A stretch of 36,380 bases of DNA from Rhodococcus jostii NBRC 16295 (GCF_001894825.1 NZ_BCWY01000088.1:1-36380); one strand, 5' to 3'. Shown: positions 1 through 7,721, numbered from the stretch's first letter. The notes: a model not told the origin generated them from the sequence alone. Program-made: numbers and translations.

Positions 1-29
1 CCCCGGGGTGGTTAATAAGTACTCACGGG
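1..29. repeat. possible right half of an intergenic palindrome cut by the window edge
   Basis: The window opens with CCCCGGGG followed by an arm ending in TACTCACGGG. This resembles the half-palindrome that closes the window and the other long intergenic palindromes here (shared GTGAGT/ACTCAC ends). The left arm would lie outside the window, so pairing cannot be verified. No gene lies before base 60. Confidence 0.25.
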
Positions 30-59
30 TGCGGAGCACACCGACGCTAACCTGAACCC

Positions 60-599
60 ATGCCCGAGGAGACAACCGACCAGAGCAACTTGGACTTTCT
101 GTCCTTCGTGGACTTCGCGGTCGGCAAGACCGTCGACGAGTTGCCCGAGGTCGACCCGGTGTCGATGCGGCTCGTCCTCGCATTGCACCGGGTGACCAGC
201 GCCCTCGTCTACGACCTCGAGTCGGCGGTCCACCGGCCCAGCGGGTGGAGCTGGCCCGGATTCCGGGTGCTGTTCGTGTTGTGGCTCGCCGGACCGTGCG
301 AGGCCAAGCGGGTAGCGTCGCTGTCCGGGATGAGCAGGTCGGCGGTGTCAGCCCTGGTGAACACCTTGGAGCGGGACGGCCTGGTGACGCGGCGCCCGTC
401 CACCGGCGACCGCCGCGCCGTCGACCTCGAGCTGACGGACGCCGGGCACGACGCCATCGTCAGCACGTATTCGGCACACAACAAGCGTGAGCAGGCGTGG
501 ACCGAGACGCTGACACCGTCGGAGCGGCTGGTCCTGATCGGCTTGCTCGAGAAGCTGGCGTCGGGCACCGCCGCCCGCGAAGCGGTCAAACGAAATTGA
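60..599 (+). CDS. MarR-family transcriptional regulator
   Basis: 179-aa protein with a winged-helix core at about residues 60-130. Recognisable are the recognition-helix segment SGMSRSAVSALVNTLERDGLVTR and the wing containing GDRRAVDLELTDAG, the usual MarR signature. MarR proteins bind palindromic operators as dimers and usually respond to small aromatic or oxidative ligands. The gene lies 16 bases before an AraC regulator on the same strand, so the two are probably cotranscribed. The target is not evident, because whatever lies upstream is outside the window. The ATG at 60 has no strong Shine-Dalgarno. Family assignment is secure; ligand and regulon are unknown. Confidence 0.9.
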   Translation: MPEETTDQSNLDFLSFVDFAVGKTVDELPEVDPVSMRLVLALHRVTSALVYDLESAVHRPSGWSWPGFRVLFVLWLAGPCEAKRVASLSGMSRSAVSALVNTLERDGLVTRRPSTGDRRAVDLELTDAGHDAIVSTYSAHNKREQAWTETLTPSERLVLIGLLEKLASGTAAREAVKRN

Positions 600-615
600 A
601 GTAGGTGCACACGCC

Positions 616-1581
616 ATGAGCAGCCTCCTTCCTCTCGTCACGTTCGACGAGTTCCGCGAGTCGGTGAGCGACGCGTTCGTCCCCCTCGAGATGACCTCGG
701 ACGACCACGACGAATTCCGGGGCGTCGTTCGCGGCGCGACGGTCGGGGCGGTCCGGGTCACCGAGGTCGTCGCGGCCGCGCACACCATTCGCAGAACGCC
801 GCGGACGATCCGCGCCGCCAACCCCGACTACTTCAAACTCGGATTGCAGGTGCGCGGTCGCTGCGTCCTCGCCCAGGACGGCCGCGAAGCTGCGCTCACT
901 CCCGGCGACTTCTCGATCTACGACACCACCCGGCCGTATCAGCTGTCCTTCGACGACCGGTTCCAGATGCTCGTCGTGATGTTCCCCCGGCATCTGCTGC
1001 GCGTTCCCTCCGACGGCATCGCCCGGCTCACCGCGTCCCGGGTCTCGGGCACGCGCGGGCTCGGCGCCCTCGTCACCCCACTGCTGCGCGGGCTCGGCGA
1101 GCAGATCGCCGACGCCTCCCCCGCCGTCGCCGTGCATCTCGGTGATGCCGTCCTCGACCTGGTCGCCGCCGCATTCGCGGAGCAACTTCACCTCACCGAC
1201 GGGCCGGCCCCGACGTCACGTCGCAGCGACCTGCGGGTCCGGGTCACCGCCTTCATCGACGATCGGCTCGCCGACCGGGAACTGGATCTGCATGCGATCG
1301 CGGCCGCGCATCACATCTCGGTGCGGCACCTGCAGAAGTTGTTCGAAGCCGACGGCGACACGGTGAGTGGGTGGATCCGGCGCCGCCGGCTGGAGGGGTG
1401 CCGACGCGACCTGGCCGACCCCCGTTTCGGCGATCTGCCCGTCTCGGCCATCGGTGCGCGGTGGGGGTTCGCCGACGCCGCGCATTTCTCCCGGCTGTTC
1501 AAGAGCACCCACGGGTCGACGCCGGGCGCCTACCGCGCCGAGGCCACGCCCCTCACGGAATCGGCGAGTCGGATTCGATGA
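616..1581 (+). CDS. AraC-family regulator with N-terminal cupin-like sensor domain
   Basis: 321-aa protein. The N-terminal half resembles the AraC_binding_2 (cupin-like) domain seen in NphR/FeaR-type activators (TPGDFSIYDTTRPYQLSF). The C-terminal ~100 residues carry the paired AraC helix-turn-helix motifs: ISVRHLQKLFEADGDTVSGW, then IGARWGFADAAHFSRLFKS and the terminal GSTPGAYR. Such proteins typically activate catabolic operons on binding an aromatic or amine substrate. It follows the MarR gene by 16 bases. Its 3' end overlaps the convergent metallophosphoesterase gene by 29 bases. No adjacent catabolic operon is visible, so the target is unknown. Confidence 0.9.
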   Translation: MSSLLPLVTFDEFRESVSDAFVPLEMTSDDHDEFRGVVRGATVGAVRVTEVVAAAHTIRRTPRTIRAANPDYFKLGLQVRGRCVLAQDGREAALTPGDFSIYDTTRPYQLSFDDRFQMLVVMFPRHLLRVPSDGIARLTASRVSGTRGLGALVTPLLRGLGEQIADASPAVAVHLGDAVLDLVAAAFAEQLHLTDGPAPTSRRSDLRVRVTAFIDDRLADRELDLHAIAAAHHISVRHLQKLFEADGDTVSGWIRRRRLEGCRRDLADPRFGDLPVSAIGARWGFADAAHFSRLFKSTHGSTPGAYRAEATPLTESASRIR

Positions 1582-2155
1582 TCTCGGCGACCTCGTCGAC
1601 GTGAACGGGTCTGCGCCAACTGTCCCAGCCGACGTGGATCTGCCGTGGATGAACGGACGGGTCGAGCACGCCGGACTGGTGAGTGTGCCCGTGCAGCAAC
1701 CAGTCTCCCTCGTCTTGCAGGCGGTATTTCACGCCCCGGTCCTCCGCGGTGTGGTCGCCGGTGTAAGGGAAGTGGGAGACCAGCACCGTCCGGCCCGCGA
1801 TCTTCCGTCGCGCGAACAACTGCACCGACGCGAACGTGTCCAGGAAGGCGCGTTGCCTGACATGGCTGTTGCGGTTCGCCATCGGATGGCAGGAGTCGTG
1901 ATTGCCCGGGATCAGGTGCAGTTCGACGTTCCGTTTCTGCGCGAACTCACCCAACTCACGGAGCGCCCAGTCCTCGGCCGCCCGACCTCCGACGGTGACA
2001 TCGCCCAGGACCCAGAGTTGATCGCCACTCGCGACGGCGACACCCAAGGCGTCGAGGATGGACTCGTCGTGCGCGTCGACCTCCGTGTCGAAACCCCGGA
2101 TCTCCACCAGCCGTGCATGACGAAGGTGCAGGTCGGACGTGAACCAGATGCTCAT
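1553..2155 (-). CDS. calcineurin-like metallophosphoesterase
   Basis: 200-aa protein starting MSIWFTSDLHL. The five metal-binding blocks of the calcineurin-like family are all present in order: SDLHLRH, GDVTVGG, GNHD, VSHFPY and HGHTHQ. A single-domain, cytoplasmic dinuclear-metal phosphoesterase is expected; the substrate cannot be read from sequence. The ATG at 2155 is chosen because it overlaps the stop of the upstream remnant gene as ATGA, suggesting the two were once translationally coupled, and because the first motif begins five residues later. The reading frame stays open upstream to 2410 but only through the transposon end, so the longer form is not credible. Confidence 0.9.
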   Translation of the reverse strand: MSIWFTSDLHLRHARLVEIRGFDTEVDAHDESILDALGVAVASGDQLWVLGDVTVGGRAAEDWALRELGEFAQKRNVELHLIPGNHDSCHPMANRNSHVRQRAFLDTFASVQLFARRKIAGRTVLVSHFPYTGDHTAEDRGVKYRLQDEGDWLLHGHTHQSGVLDPSVHPRQIHVGWDSWRRPVHVDEVAEIIESDSPIP

Positions 2156-2316
2156 GTCAGGAACCGTAACTTCATTTCCGCGAAGAACGCCGCCGACAGC
2201 CGTTCGAAATCGTCCGCGCCGAGACGGATCCGGTCGCCGATCTCGAGCTTCAGAACGGACTGGTCGGGAACGTACCTGATGACGTTGATTCCGCGCGCAG
2301 GACCCCGTTGTTGTTC
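2152..2316 (-). pseudogene. 5'-truncated small host gene (remnant)
   Basis: The frame ending at 2152 reads IRYVPDQSVLKLEIGD then RIRLGADDFERLSAAFFAEM, a well-behaved acidic/hydrophobic C-terminus that looks like a real protein, and it overlaps the metallophosphoesterase start as ATGA. Upstream of about 2316 the frame runs into the right end of the TnpB element, where third-position GC collapses (codons ending T/A). The host gene has therefore lost its start. I do not recognise the family. Only about 45-50 host codons remain. Function unknown, probably inactive unless re-initiated within the element. Confidence 0.6.
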
Positions 2317-2421
2317 TTGACGTCCTCTCGGTCGTGAACGACCGAGATTCCCCTCGAGACTCACGTCCCGAAGTTCCTGTTTCACCGACAGTCGCCTCCC
2401 CACACTTCATGTGCGGGGAGG
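2317..2421 (-). ncRNA. TnpB guide RNA (omega-RNA/reRNA) scaffold
   Basis: Read in the tnpB sense, three stem-loops follow one another. First, 2421-2395 has 11-nt arms starting CCUCCCC and loop AUGAA. Second is UCGGGAC / GUCUCGA with loop GUGA. Third is CUCGGUCG / CGACCGAG with loop UUCA, ending in AGGACGUCAA at 2317. The two imperfect stems each contain a G-U pair on this strand, which would be an A-C clash on the other, so folding as minus-strand RNA is favoured. The first stem overlaps the tnpB stop codon, as in known reRNAs. The guide would be the next ~16-20 nt, 5'-GAACAACAACGGGGTCCTGC (2316-2297). Boundaries are inferred by analogy with ISDra2. Confidence 0.7.
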
Positions 2422-3549
2422 TCTCACACCATCTCCGCAGGCTGCCACCGTCAGTCCGACGGCCACAATGTTCTTCGCCGCATTCACATCCCGATCATGG
2501 ACGACGCCGCATCGGCACGCCCACTCCCGCACGTCAAGCGGCATCGTCGACGCGATCGACCCACACACCGAGCACATCTTCGACGACGGATAGAACCGGT
2601 CGATCGCCACCACCCGCCGCCCATACCAGTCGGCCTTGTACTCGAGCATCGACCGGAACTCGGACCAACTCGCATCCGAGATCGCCCGAGACAACGACCG
2701 ATTCCTGACCATGTTCCGCACACTCAGATCCTCGACGGCGATCACTTGGTTTTCGCGCACCAGCCGAGTGGAGAGGTTGTGCAGATAGTCACGTCGCCGG
2801 TCGGCGATCCGGCCATGAATCTTCGCGACCTTCAGTCGGGCCTTGGCCCGGTTACGGGATCCCTTCTGCTTCCTGGCGAGCACCCGCTGCGCCTTCGCCA
2901 GCCGCTCACGGTCCTTTCGTTCATGGCGCGGGTTGGTGATCTTCTCCCCCGTCGAGAGCGTGTAGAGGCTCGTGATCCCGGCGTCGAGCCCGACCACCCG
3001 ATCGGTCGGCGGGGGTTCGGTGATCGTGTCCTCGACGAGAATCGAGATGTGGTACCGACCGCGAGCATTACGCGACACCGTCACCTGCGACGGCACGGCC
3101 CCCTCCGGTAGCGGCCTCGACCACCGAACGTCCAGCGGTTCGGACTGCTTGGCCAACCGGATCTGCCCGCCCCGGTAGGTGAAGCAGCTCGCGTAGTAGG
3201 TCGCCGAATCCTTCGAGTGGTCCTTCCTCTTGAACTGCGGGTAGCGGGACTGCTTGCGCCAGAACCTGTCGAAGGCGGCCTGCAACTGCCGCAGCAACTC
3301 CTGCAACGGCCCCTTCGACGGCTCCGACAACCACTCGGTCTCGGTGTCCCGTTTCCATCCGGTGAGCATCTTCGAGGTGTCCGCGTAGGTGACCCGCCGC
3401 TGCTCCTGCGACCAGGCCCGCGAGCGCTCCGCCAACGCCCGGTTGTACACATACCGGGTGCACCCGAACGTCCGAGCAAGCTGTTCCGCCTGCACCGCAG
3501 TCGGATAGAAACGGTACTTGAACGCCCGCTTCACCACCCTCCCCGCCAT
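2407..3549 (-). CDS. tnpB: TnpB RNA-guided nuclease (OrfB_IS605)
   Basis: 380 aa from ATG 3549. The N-terminus KRAFKYRFYPTAVQAEQL is the standard TnpB/OrfB helix-turn-helix start. RuvC acidic residues are intact: D189 in VVGLDAGITSL, E273 in VIAVEDLSV, and D354 in HDRDVNAAKNI. A zinc ribbon is present with C326-x2-C329 and C345-x-C347; the second knuckle is CRCG rather than the usual CxxC. Known TnpBs cut DNA next to a transposon-specific TAM using the RNA made from the element's right end. A GTG a few codons later is an alternative start. There is no sign of decay, so it may be active. Confidence 0.92.
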   Translation of the reverse strand: MAGRVVKRAFKYRFYPTAVQAEQLARTFGCTRYVYNRALAERSRAWSQEQRRVTYADTSKMLTGWKRDTETEWLSEPSKGPLQELLRQLQAAFDRFWRKQSRYPQFKRKDHSKDSATYYASCFTYRGGQIRLAKQSEPLDVRWSRPLPEGAVPSQVTVSRNARGRYHISILVEDTITEPPPTDRVVGLDAGITSLYTLSTGEKITNPRHERKDRERLAKAQRVLARKQKGSRNRAKARLKVAKIHGRIADRRRDYLHNLSTRLVRENQVIAVEDLSVRNMVRNRSLSRAISDASWSEFRSMLEYKADWYGRRVVAIDRFYPSSKMCSVCGSIASTMPLDVREWACRCGVVHDRDVNAAKNIVAVGLTVAACGDGVRPPRT

Positions 3550-3559
3550 GACCCAGACA

Positions 3560-3910
3560 CTAGCCACACACTCCGACAAAACCAGATCGGCTCGCCCGGA
3601 CCCGAAGGACCGGGTTTGCGCCGAAAGACTCGAGCATCAGGAACTGTTCGGCCACCACGAGAGGCTGGTGATTGGGCAGCATCACGCCACCCGAACCCAA
3701 CCGGATCCGGCTCGTGCGCGCACCGAGAGCAGCGAGCAACACGGGCGGCGATCCACTCGCGATGCCCGGCACCGCGTGATGCTCGGCCACCCAGAACCGG
3801 TGGAAGCCGAGCCGCTCGGCGTGCACCGCCCGCTCGATCGTCCCGGTCAGCGCAGCAGAATCGGGCGTACCGCTGCGCGTGCGGGACCGGTCCAGGATCG
3901 ACAGCTTCAC
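3560..3910 (-). pseudogene. luciferase-like monooxygenase, 3'-truncated by the TnpB element
   Basis: Starts with GTG at 3910. About 95 residues match the N-terminus of LLM-class flavin-dependent oxidoreductases: MKLSILDRS, HAERLGFHRFWVAEHHAVPG, SPPVLLAALGARTSRIRLGSGG, VMLPNHQPLVVAEQF and MLESF. After MLESF the family's PGRIDLGLGR block is missing and the frame continues into transposon sequence until a stop at 3560. The usual length is about 320-340 aa, so two thirds is lost. The C-terminal part is not found on the far side of the element, implying a deletion as well as an insertion. The remaining fragment lacks most of the TIM barrel and should be inactive. Confidence 0.85.
3595..3614. repeat. 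imperfect hairpin at the presumed left end of the TnpB element
   Basis: The sequence CCCGGACC-CGAA-GGACCGGG forms an 8-bp stem with one A-A mismatch and a four-base loop. It lies 46 bases before the tnpB start, where IS605-family elements carry their subterminal left-end hairpin. Homology of the monooxygenase remnant fades at about this point. Confidence 0.5.
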
Positions 3911-4029
3911 CCTCGGGGGAACCGTCGTCCCGCCGGCGGTATTTCCTCACCCGTACACAGTCGGTGGACGAGTGTGCACGCTTCGCTGACATACTGACCG
4001 CCGCAGGATCCACGATCGCCGGGAGGTCA

Positions 4030-5181
4030 ATGGTGAGCAGCACAGGGACTATGTCGTACTCGCTGGACGTCACGTCGCGGTCCGCAGCGCAGATGCGGGA
4101 GTGCGCGGAGTTCTTCAGCGAGCCCGAGCTGGCCCACCTGCCCACGGCCCGCCTCGCGGACGCACTGGAGTCGCTGGCGGAGACGGGCCGCTACGAGCAC
4201 ACCGTGGAGGAACTCGAAGTCGGCTCGCAGCTGGCGTGGCGCAATCACGCACGCTGCGTCGGGCGCAAGCACTGGCGCACGCTGAAGCTGATCGATGCCC
4301 GGCACGTCACCACCGCGGACGAGATCGCGGAGGCGTGCTGGGAGCACCTGCGGGTCGCGACGAACGGCGGCGCCCTGCGCTCGGTCATCACGATCGGTCC
4401 CCTGCCGCTCGCGGACGGGCGCGAATACAAGATCGTCAGCCCGCAACTGATCCGGTACGCGGGTTACCGCCACGCGGACGGGACGGTGACCGGGGACCCC
4501 GCCCAGGTCGGAATCACCGAGGCGGTGACGAAGATGGGGTGGCGGGGCGCAGGCACACGATTCGACGTGCTGCCGCTGCTGATCAGCACCCCCGACGAGA
4601 CGCTGCGCTGGTTCGAGATTCCCTCCGAGCTGGTGCTCGAGGTCGAGATCGAGCACCCCGACTACGCCTGGTTCGCCGAGCTCGGTCTCAAGTGGCATGC
4701 CGTTCCCGCCGTGTCGAACATGAGCCTGTCGGTGGGTGGGCTCGAGTATCCGCTCGCCCCGTTCAGCGGGTGGTACGTGAGCACGGAGGTCGGGGCCCGC
4801 AACCTCAGCGACGAGGATCGGTACGACATGCTGCCCGCGATCGCCGAAAGGCTGCGCCTGGACACGACATCGGAGCGGACGCTGTGGCGCGACCGCGCAC
4901 TGGTCGAGCTGAACCGCGCCGTGATCCACAGCTACCGGCAGGCCGGTGTGCACATGGTCGACCATCACACCGTCGCCAAGCAGTTCATCAGCCACGTCGA
5001 ACGCGAGGAGTCACTCGGCCGGAAGTGCCCGACCGACTGGTCGTGGATCAACCCGCCGATGTCGGCGGCGCTGACGCCCACCTTCCACCGGCTCTACGAC
5101 GCCCCCGACATGGACGTCCGGCCGAACTTCCTCGCTGCCCCCACGGCGTCGGGTTGCCCGGTCTCCGGTCAGCCGCGGTAG
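4030..5181 (+). CDS. nos: nitric oxide synthase, oxygenase domain (bacterial NOS)
   Basis: 383 aa, the size of stand-alone bacterial NOS oxygenases, which convert L-arginine to citrulline and NO using heme, a pterin and borrowed reductants. The heme-cysteine motif WRNHARCVGR (C76) is present, followed by KWHAVPAVSNM and the substrate-site block SGWYVSTEVGARNLSDEDRYDML with the arginine-binding glutamate. No reductase domain is fused and none is adjacent. The ATG at 4030 sits only three bases after GGGAGG; the GTG at 4033 has better spacing and may be the true start. The 3' end overlaps the convergent globin gene by 13 bases. Confidence 0.93.
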   Translation: MVSSTGTMSYSLDVTSRSAAQMRECAEFFSEPELAHLPTARLADALESLAETGRYEHTVEELEVGSQLAWRNHARCVGRKHWRTLKLIDARHVTTADEIAEACWEHLRVATNGGALRSVITIGPLPLADGREYKIVSPQLIRYAGYRHADGTVTGDPAQVGITEAVTKMGWRGAGTRFDVLPLLISTPDETLRWFEIPSELVLEVEIEHPDYAWFAELGLKWHAVPAVSNMSLSVGGLEYPLAPFSGWYVSTEVGARNLSDEDRYDMLPAIAERLRLDTTSERTLWRDRALVELNRAVIHSYRQAGVHMVDHHTVAKQFISHVEREESLGRKCPTDWSWINPPMSAALTPTFHRLYDAPDMDVRPNFLAAPTASGCPVSGQPR

Positions 5182-5639
5182 GGCGGGGCCACGCCCCAAC
5201 CCCAGTGCGGGACGGGTGCATGCTCGACCACTTCGGCGCCGGGGCTCGAATTCTGCAGCGCCAGCCTGGTCCCCCACTCGACGTATGCCATGAAGGCGGA
5301 ACGGAATTCGGGATCCGACGGAAGGTCGGCGTCGTCGGCGGCGAGGCTCATCGTCGCCGCGAAGCGGTGCCGCTGCTGCCGGCTGATGGCGAGGCCGATG
5401 TGGTGGCGCAACATCCGTTCGTAGCCGCCGAGTTGTTCGGTGTAGCCCGGCGGGCCGCCGAACACCTCGCACCACCAGAGGGTCACGTTGCGCCGATGCT
5501 CCTCGTGCACGCCGCCGGGGAACATCGGCGACAGCAGTTCGTCGCGTTCCACCCGGTCGTAGAAGGCGTCTATCAGCCGCCGGAACGACTGCTCACCGCC
5601 CGCCCACTCGTACAGGGACGGTGTTTCCTGTTCACTCAT
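5169..5639 (-). CDS. truncated haemoglobin (group II-like)
   Basis: 156 aa from ATG 5639. It begins SLYEWAGGEQSFRRLIDAFYDRV and has DELLSPMFPGGVHEEHRRN, then YERMLRHHIGLAISRQQ carrying the proximal histidine (H79 or H80), and AYVEWGTRLALQNS near the end. This is the 2-on-2 globin pattern of the TrHb2/COG2346 group. Such globins bind O2 and NO, and several oxidise NO to nitrate. Placement tail-to-tail with NOS, overlapping by 13 bases, suggests an NO-related role (detoxification or signal shaping), but this is inference. A divergent TetR gene starts 70 bases upstream and may control it. Confidence 0.9.
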   Translation of the reverse strand: MSEQETPSLYEWAGGEQSFRRLIDAFYDRVERDELLSPMFPGGVHEEHRRNVTLWWCEVFGGPPGYTEQLGGYERMLRHHIGLAISRQQRHRFAATMSLAADDADLPSDPEFRSAFMAYVEWGTRLALQNSSPGAEVVEHAPVPHWGWGVAPPYRG

Positions 5640-5671
5640 GCGAGCTCCCGATTTCCGTCGTCTCTCCATTA

Positions 5672-5689
5672 CAATACACATCAGCATTG
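5672..5689. promoter_or_regulatory. candidate operator between globin and TetR genes
   Basis: Imperfect dyad CAATAC-N6-GCATTG (5 of 6 positions paired) in an AT-rich stretch of the 70-bp divergent intergenic region. Position and symmetry fit autoregulation by the adjacent TetR protein with co-control of the globin. Symmetry is modest, so this is tentative. Confidence 0.35.
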
Positions 5690-5709
5690 GATTGAAAAGA
5701 GGATCGAGC

Positions 5710-6288
5710 ATGAGTGTGGCCGGGCGCAGTCGCGACACCGATATCGACACCCGGGTTCTGAAAGTGGCGGGCCGGCAACTGTCCTGCGCCGGATACGACG
5801 CGATGTCGCTCGCTGCGATCGCCGCGGAGGCCGGCACCACCCGCCAGGCCCTGTACCGGCGGTGGGCGACGAAGGCGGACTTGGCCGCGGCCGTCGTGGC
5901 ACAGTTGACCGACGAGGCGGCGGACCGGTCGTCGGCGGACCCGTTCGGTGATCTGGTTCGCGAGCTGACCGAATTTCAGCGCGGGGTGTCCCGGAGCGGC
6001 CGCCTGTCGCTGGTCGGGACGATGCTGCAGGACACGACCGACAACGACGTCCGGGCGCAGTACCGTGCGCGGGTCGTGGCGCCGCGCCGGCGCCGTATCC
6101 GCGCCATTCTGGACCGGGCTGCGGAGCTGAACCTGATCGACGCCGACGCCGACCTCGATGTCGCCGTCACCATGGCCACGGGCAGTTGGTACGGCCGGGC
6201 CCTCGCCGGCGATCGACCGCCCGCGAACTGGCCGGCCCGCACTGCGGCGCTGATCTGGCGGGCCGTCGGCGGGACGGTTCCCACCTGA
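5710..6288 (+). CDS. TetR-family transcriptional regulator
   Basis: 192 aa from ATG 5710. The N-terminal DNA-binding domain (about residues 15-60) contains MSLAAIAAEAGTTRQALYRRWATKADLAAAV, the standard TetR helix-turn-helix followed by the YRRW-x2-K-x-L element. The C-terminal part resembles TetR_C domains of AcrR-like repressors. It is divergent from the globin gene, and its 3' end is nine bases from the convergent MFS gene. Either the globin or an unlinked locus may be its target. The ligand is unknown. Confidence 0.88.
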   Translation: MSVAGRSRDTDIDTRVLKVAGRQLSCAGYDAMSLAAIAAEAGTTRQALYRRWATKADLAAAVVAQLTDEAADRSSADPFGDLVRELTEFQRGVSRSGRLSLVGTMLQDTTDNDVRAQYRARVVAPRRRRIRAILDRAAELNLIDADADLDVAVTMATGSWYGRALAGDRPPANWPARTAALIWRAVGGTVPT

Positions 6289-6296
6289 GCGGCCGA

Positions 6297-7721
6297 CTAC
6301 GCCGTGGAGGCGACCGGGGCGCGACGGTCCCCCATGTTCCGTGAGGTCAGGACTCCGATGAGCAGTAGAACGCCCGCGACGGCGATGAACCAGCCCGTGC
6401 GGTGCAGGCCGTCGTCGCCGATGACGTGACCGGCGGTGGTCTGCAGCACGACGGCGGACAGGTTCGCGCCGACGTATTGCACGGTGCGGTACATCCCGAT
6501 CGCCGTCCCGACTTCCTCGACGGACGTGACGGAGCTGATCAGATTCTGGTTGCCGATGTTGTTGAATCCGTTCGGGATTCCCAGCACCGCGGCCACCAGG
6601 AGAAGCACGACGATCGGGGCGGTACTACTCTCCACCGAGGCCAGGAGCAGACCACCCACCAGCAGCGCGCACGTCCCGACGGTGAGCGTCCGACGCACTC
6701 CGTGCCGCCGGTACGTCCGTGACGCGAACAGCGTGGACCCGATACCGACGACGGCGACGGGAAGCATCGTCAGACCCGCTTCGGTGGCGCTCATCCCCCG
6801 GGAATACTGCAACCACTGCGGGATTCCGAAGAAGACGCAGTAGAACGCCGTGTAGGTGAGGAGCGTCCGGGCGAGTGTCGCGCTGAGCGCGCGGTTTCGC
6901 GCCAGCGCCCGAACGTCGATGAACGGTTCGTCCGCCCGCCGTTCCCACTGGACGAACAGGGCCACTACCAGCGCCCACACGGGGACCAGCCACCACACCG
7001 GGTCGGTGGTGAGCGACAGCAGGAACACCATCGTCGACGAGATGAGCGCGAGGAACAGCAGGACGCCCACGACGTCGAGCGCGTGCAGCAGTTGCCGTCG
7101 GCTGACCGACATGCCGCCGACGAAACCGACGTTCGCGAACTTCGTGACCGCCACGGCGCTGAACGCGACGATGGGAAGGTTGATCCACATGATCGACTGC
7201 CAGCCGAACGCCCCCACCAGCAGTCCGCCGAGCGTCGGGCCGAGTGCCACGACCGCCTGGCTGCAGATCGCGAGGGTGGTGATCGCGGTTCGCGGCTGCG
7301 CGCCGCGGCGTTCCGCATAGCCGCGAATCATCGTCATCGCATTGGGATACTGTGTGGCGGTTCCGATTCCGACGAGGATCCGGGAGAAGATCAGCCAGCC
7401 GACCGAGGGCGCGAGCAGACCGGCCACGGAGCCCAGGGCCACCAGGGCGAGGCCCCCGAGGTACACCTTCCGCGCGCCGAGGAGGGCGCCGAGCTTGCCT
7501 GCCATCGGGGCGGTGACGGCCGTCGCGATGTAGAGCGCAGAGATCACCCAGGTGATTCCGGACGAGGAGCCGAACTGGGCGGCGATGCCGACGATTGCCA
7601 CCGCGATCATCGATGAGTTCAGTGGTTGGAGAATGCTCCCGGTGGCAACGGACCCGCTGACGCGGAACGGTACGGATGGGGCCTTCTGAGCGGCACCGGT
7701 ATCGGCGACGGTCGCGCTCAC
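6297..7721 (-). CDS. MFS multidrug-type transporter (DHA2-like)
   Basis: 474-aa integral membrane protein with repeated hydrophobic helices across its length. Features typical of proton-driven drug exporters include LQPLNSSMIAVAIVGIAAQF in helix 1, GKLGALLGARKVYLGGLALV (motif A region), the GIGTATQYPNAMTMI helix and LGPTLGGLLVGAFGWQSIMW (motif C region). It follows and overlaps a MarR gene by four bases (7718-7721), so the two form one transcription unit. Export of a toxic organic compound is likely; the substrate cannot be deduced. Helix number was not computed, so 12 versus 14 is open. Confidence 0.88.
   Translation of the reverse strand: MSATVADTGAAQKAPSVPFRVSGSVATGSILQPLNSSMIAVAIVGIAAQFGSSSGITWVISALYIATAVTAPMAGKLGALLGARKVYLGGLALVALGSVAGLLAPSVGWLIFSRILVGIGTATQYPNAMTMIRGYAERRGAQPRTAITTLAICSQAVVALGPTLGGLLVGAFGWQSIMWINLPIVAFSAVAVTKFANVGFVGGMSVSRRQLLHALDVVGVLLFLALISSTMVFLLSLTTDPVWWLVPVWALVVALFVQWERRADEPFIDVRALARNRALSATLARTLLTYTAFYCVFFGIPQWLQYSRGMSATEAGLTMLPVAVVGIGSTLFASRTYRRHGVRRTLTVGTCALLVGGLLLASVESSTAPIVVLLLVAAVLGIPNGFNNIGNQNLISSVTSVEEVGTAIGMYRTVQYVGANLSAVVLQTTAGHVIGDDGLHRTGWFIAVAGVLLLIGVLTSRNMGDRRAPVASTA

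Larger units (their letters stand above)
2317..3614 (-). mobile_element. solo-TnpB insertion element, IS200/IS605 superfamily (IS1341-like)
   Basis: One transposon gene (tnpB) and no tnpA Y1 transposase. In the tnpB orientation the right end finishes with a stem-loop followed by AGGACGTCAA. This matches the layout of IS608/ISDra2 right ends, where TCAA is the cleavage-site motif, and places the right boundary at 2317. The left boundary is not certain: an imperfect hairpin at 3595-3614 is the best candidate for the left-end structure. No target duplication is expected for this superfamily. Mobility would need TnpA in trans. Flanking genes are broken on both sides. Confidence 0.75.

Noticed and set aside
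2317..2380. Apparent frameshifted coding stretch (VVHDREDVKNNNGVLRA in another frame) upstream of the small remnant gene
   Set aside because: High third-position GC first suggested a frameshifted gene, but the segment is better explained as the terminal stem-loop and TCAA end of the TnpB element. Only the part after 2316 is host DNA.
2407..3579. Longer TnpB start at 3579 (adding MSECVASVWV)
   Set aside because: The extra residues do not match the family; TnpB proteins begin close to the KRAFKYRFYP block, and ATG 3549 or a nearby GTG suits that better.
4027..4995. 322-codon minus-strand frame opposite the NOS gene
   Set aside because: Composition (His/Arg/Asp/Val-rich) is typical of a shadow frame, and the plus strand encodes an unmistakable NOS with conserved catalytic motifs.
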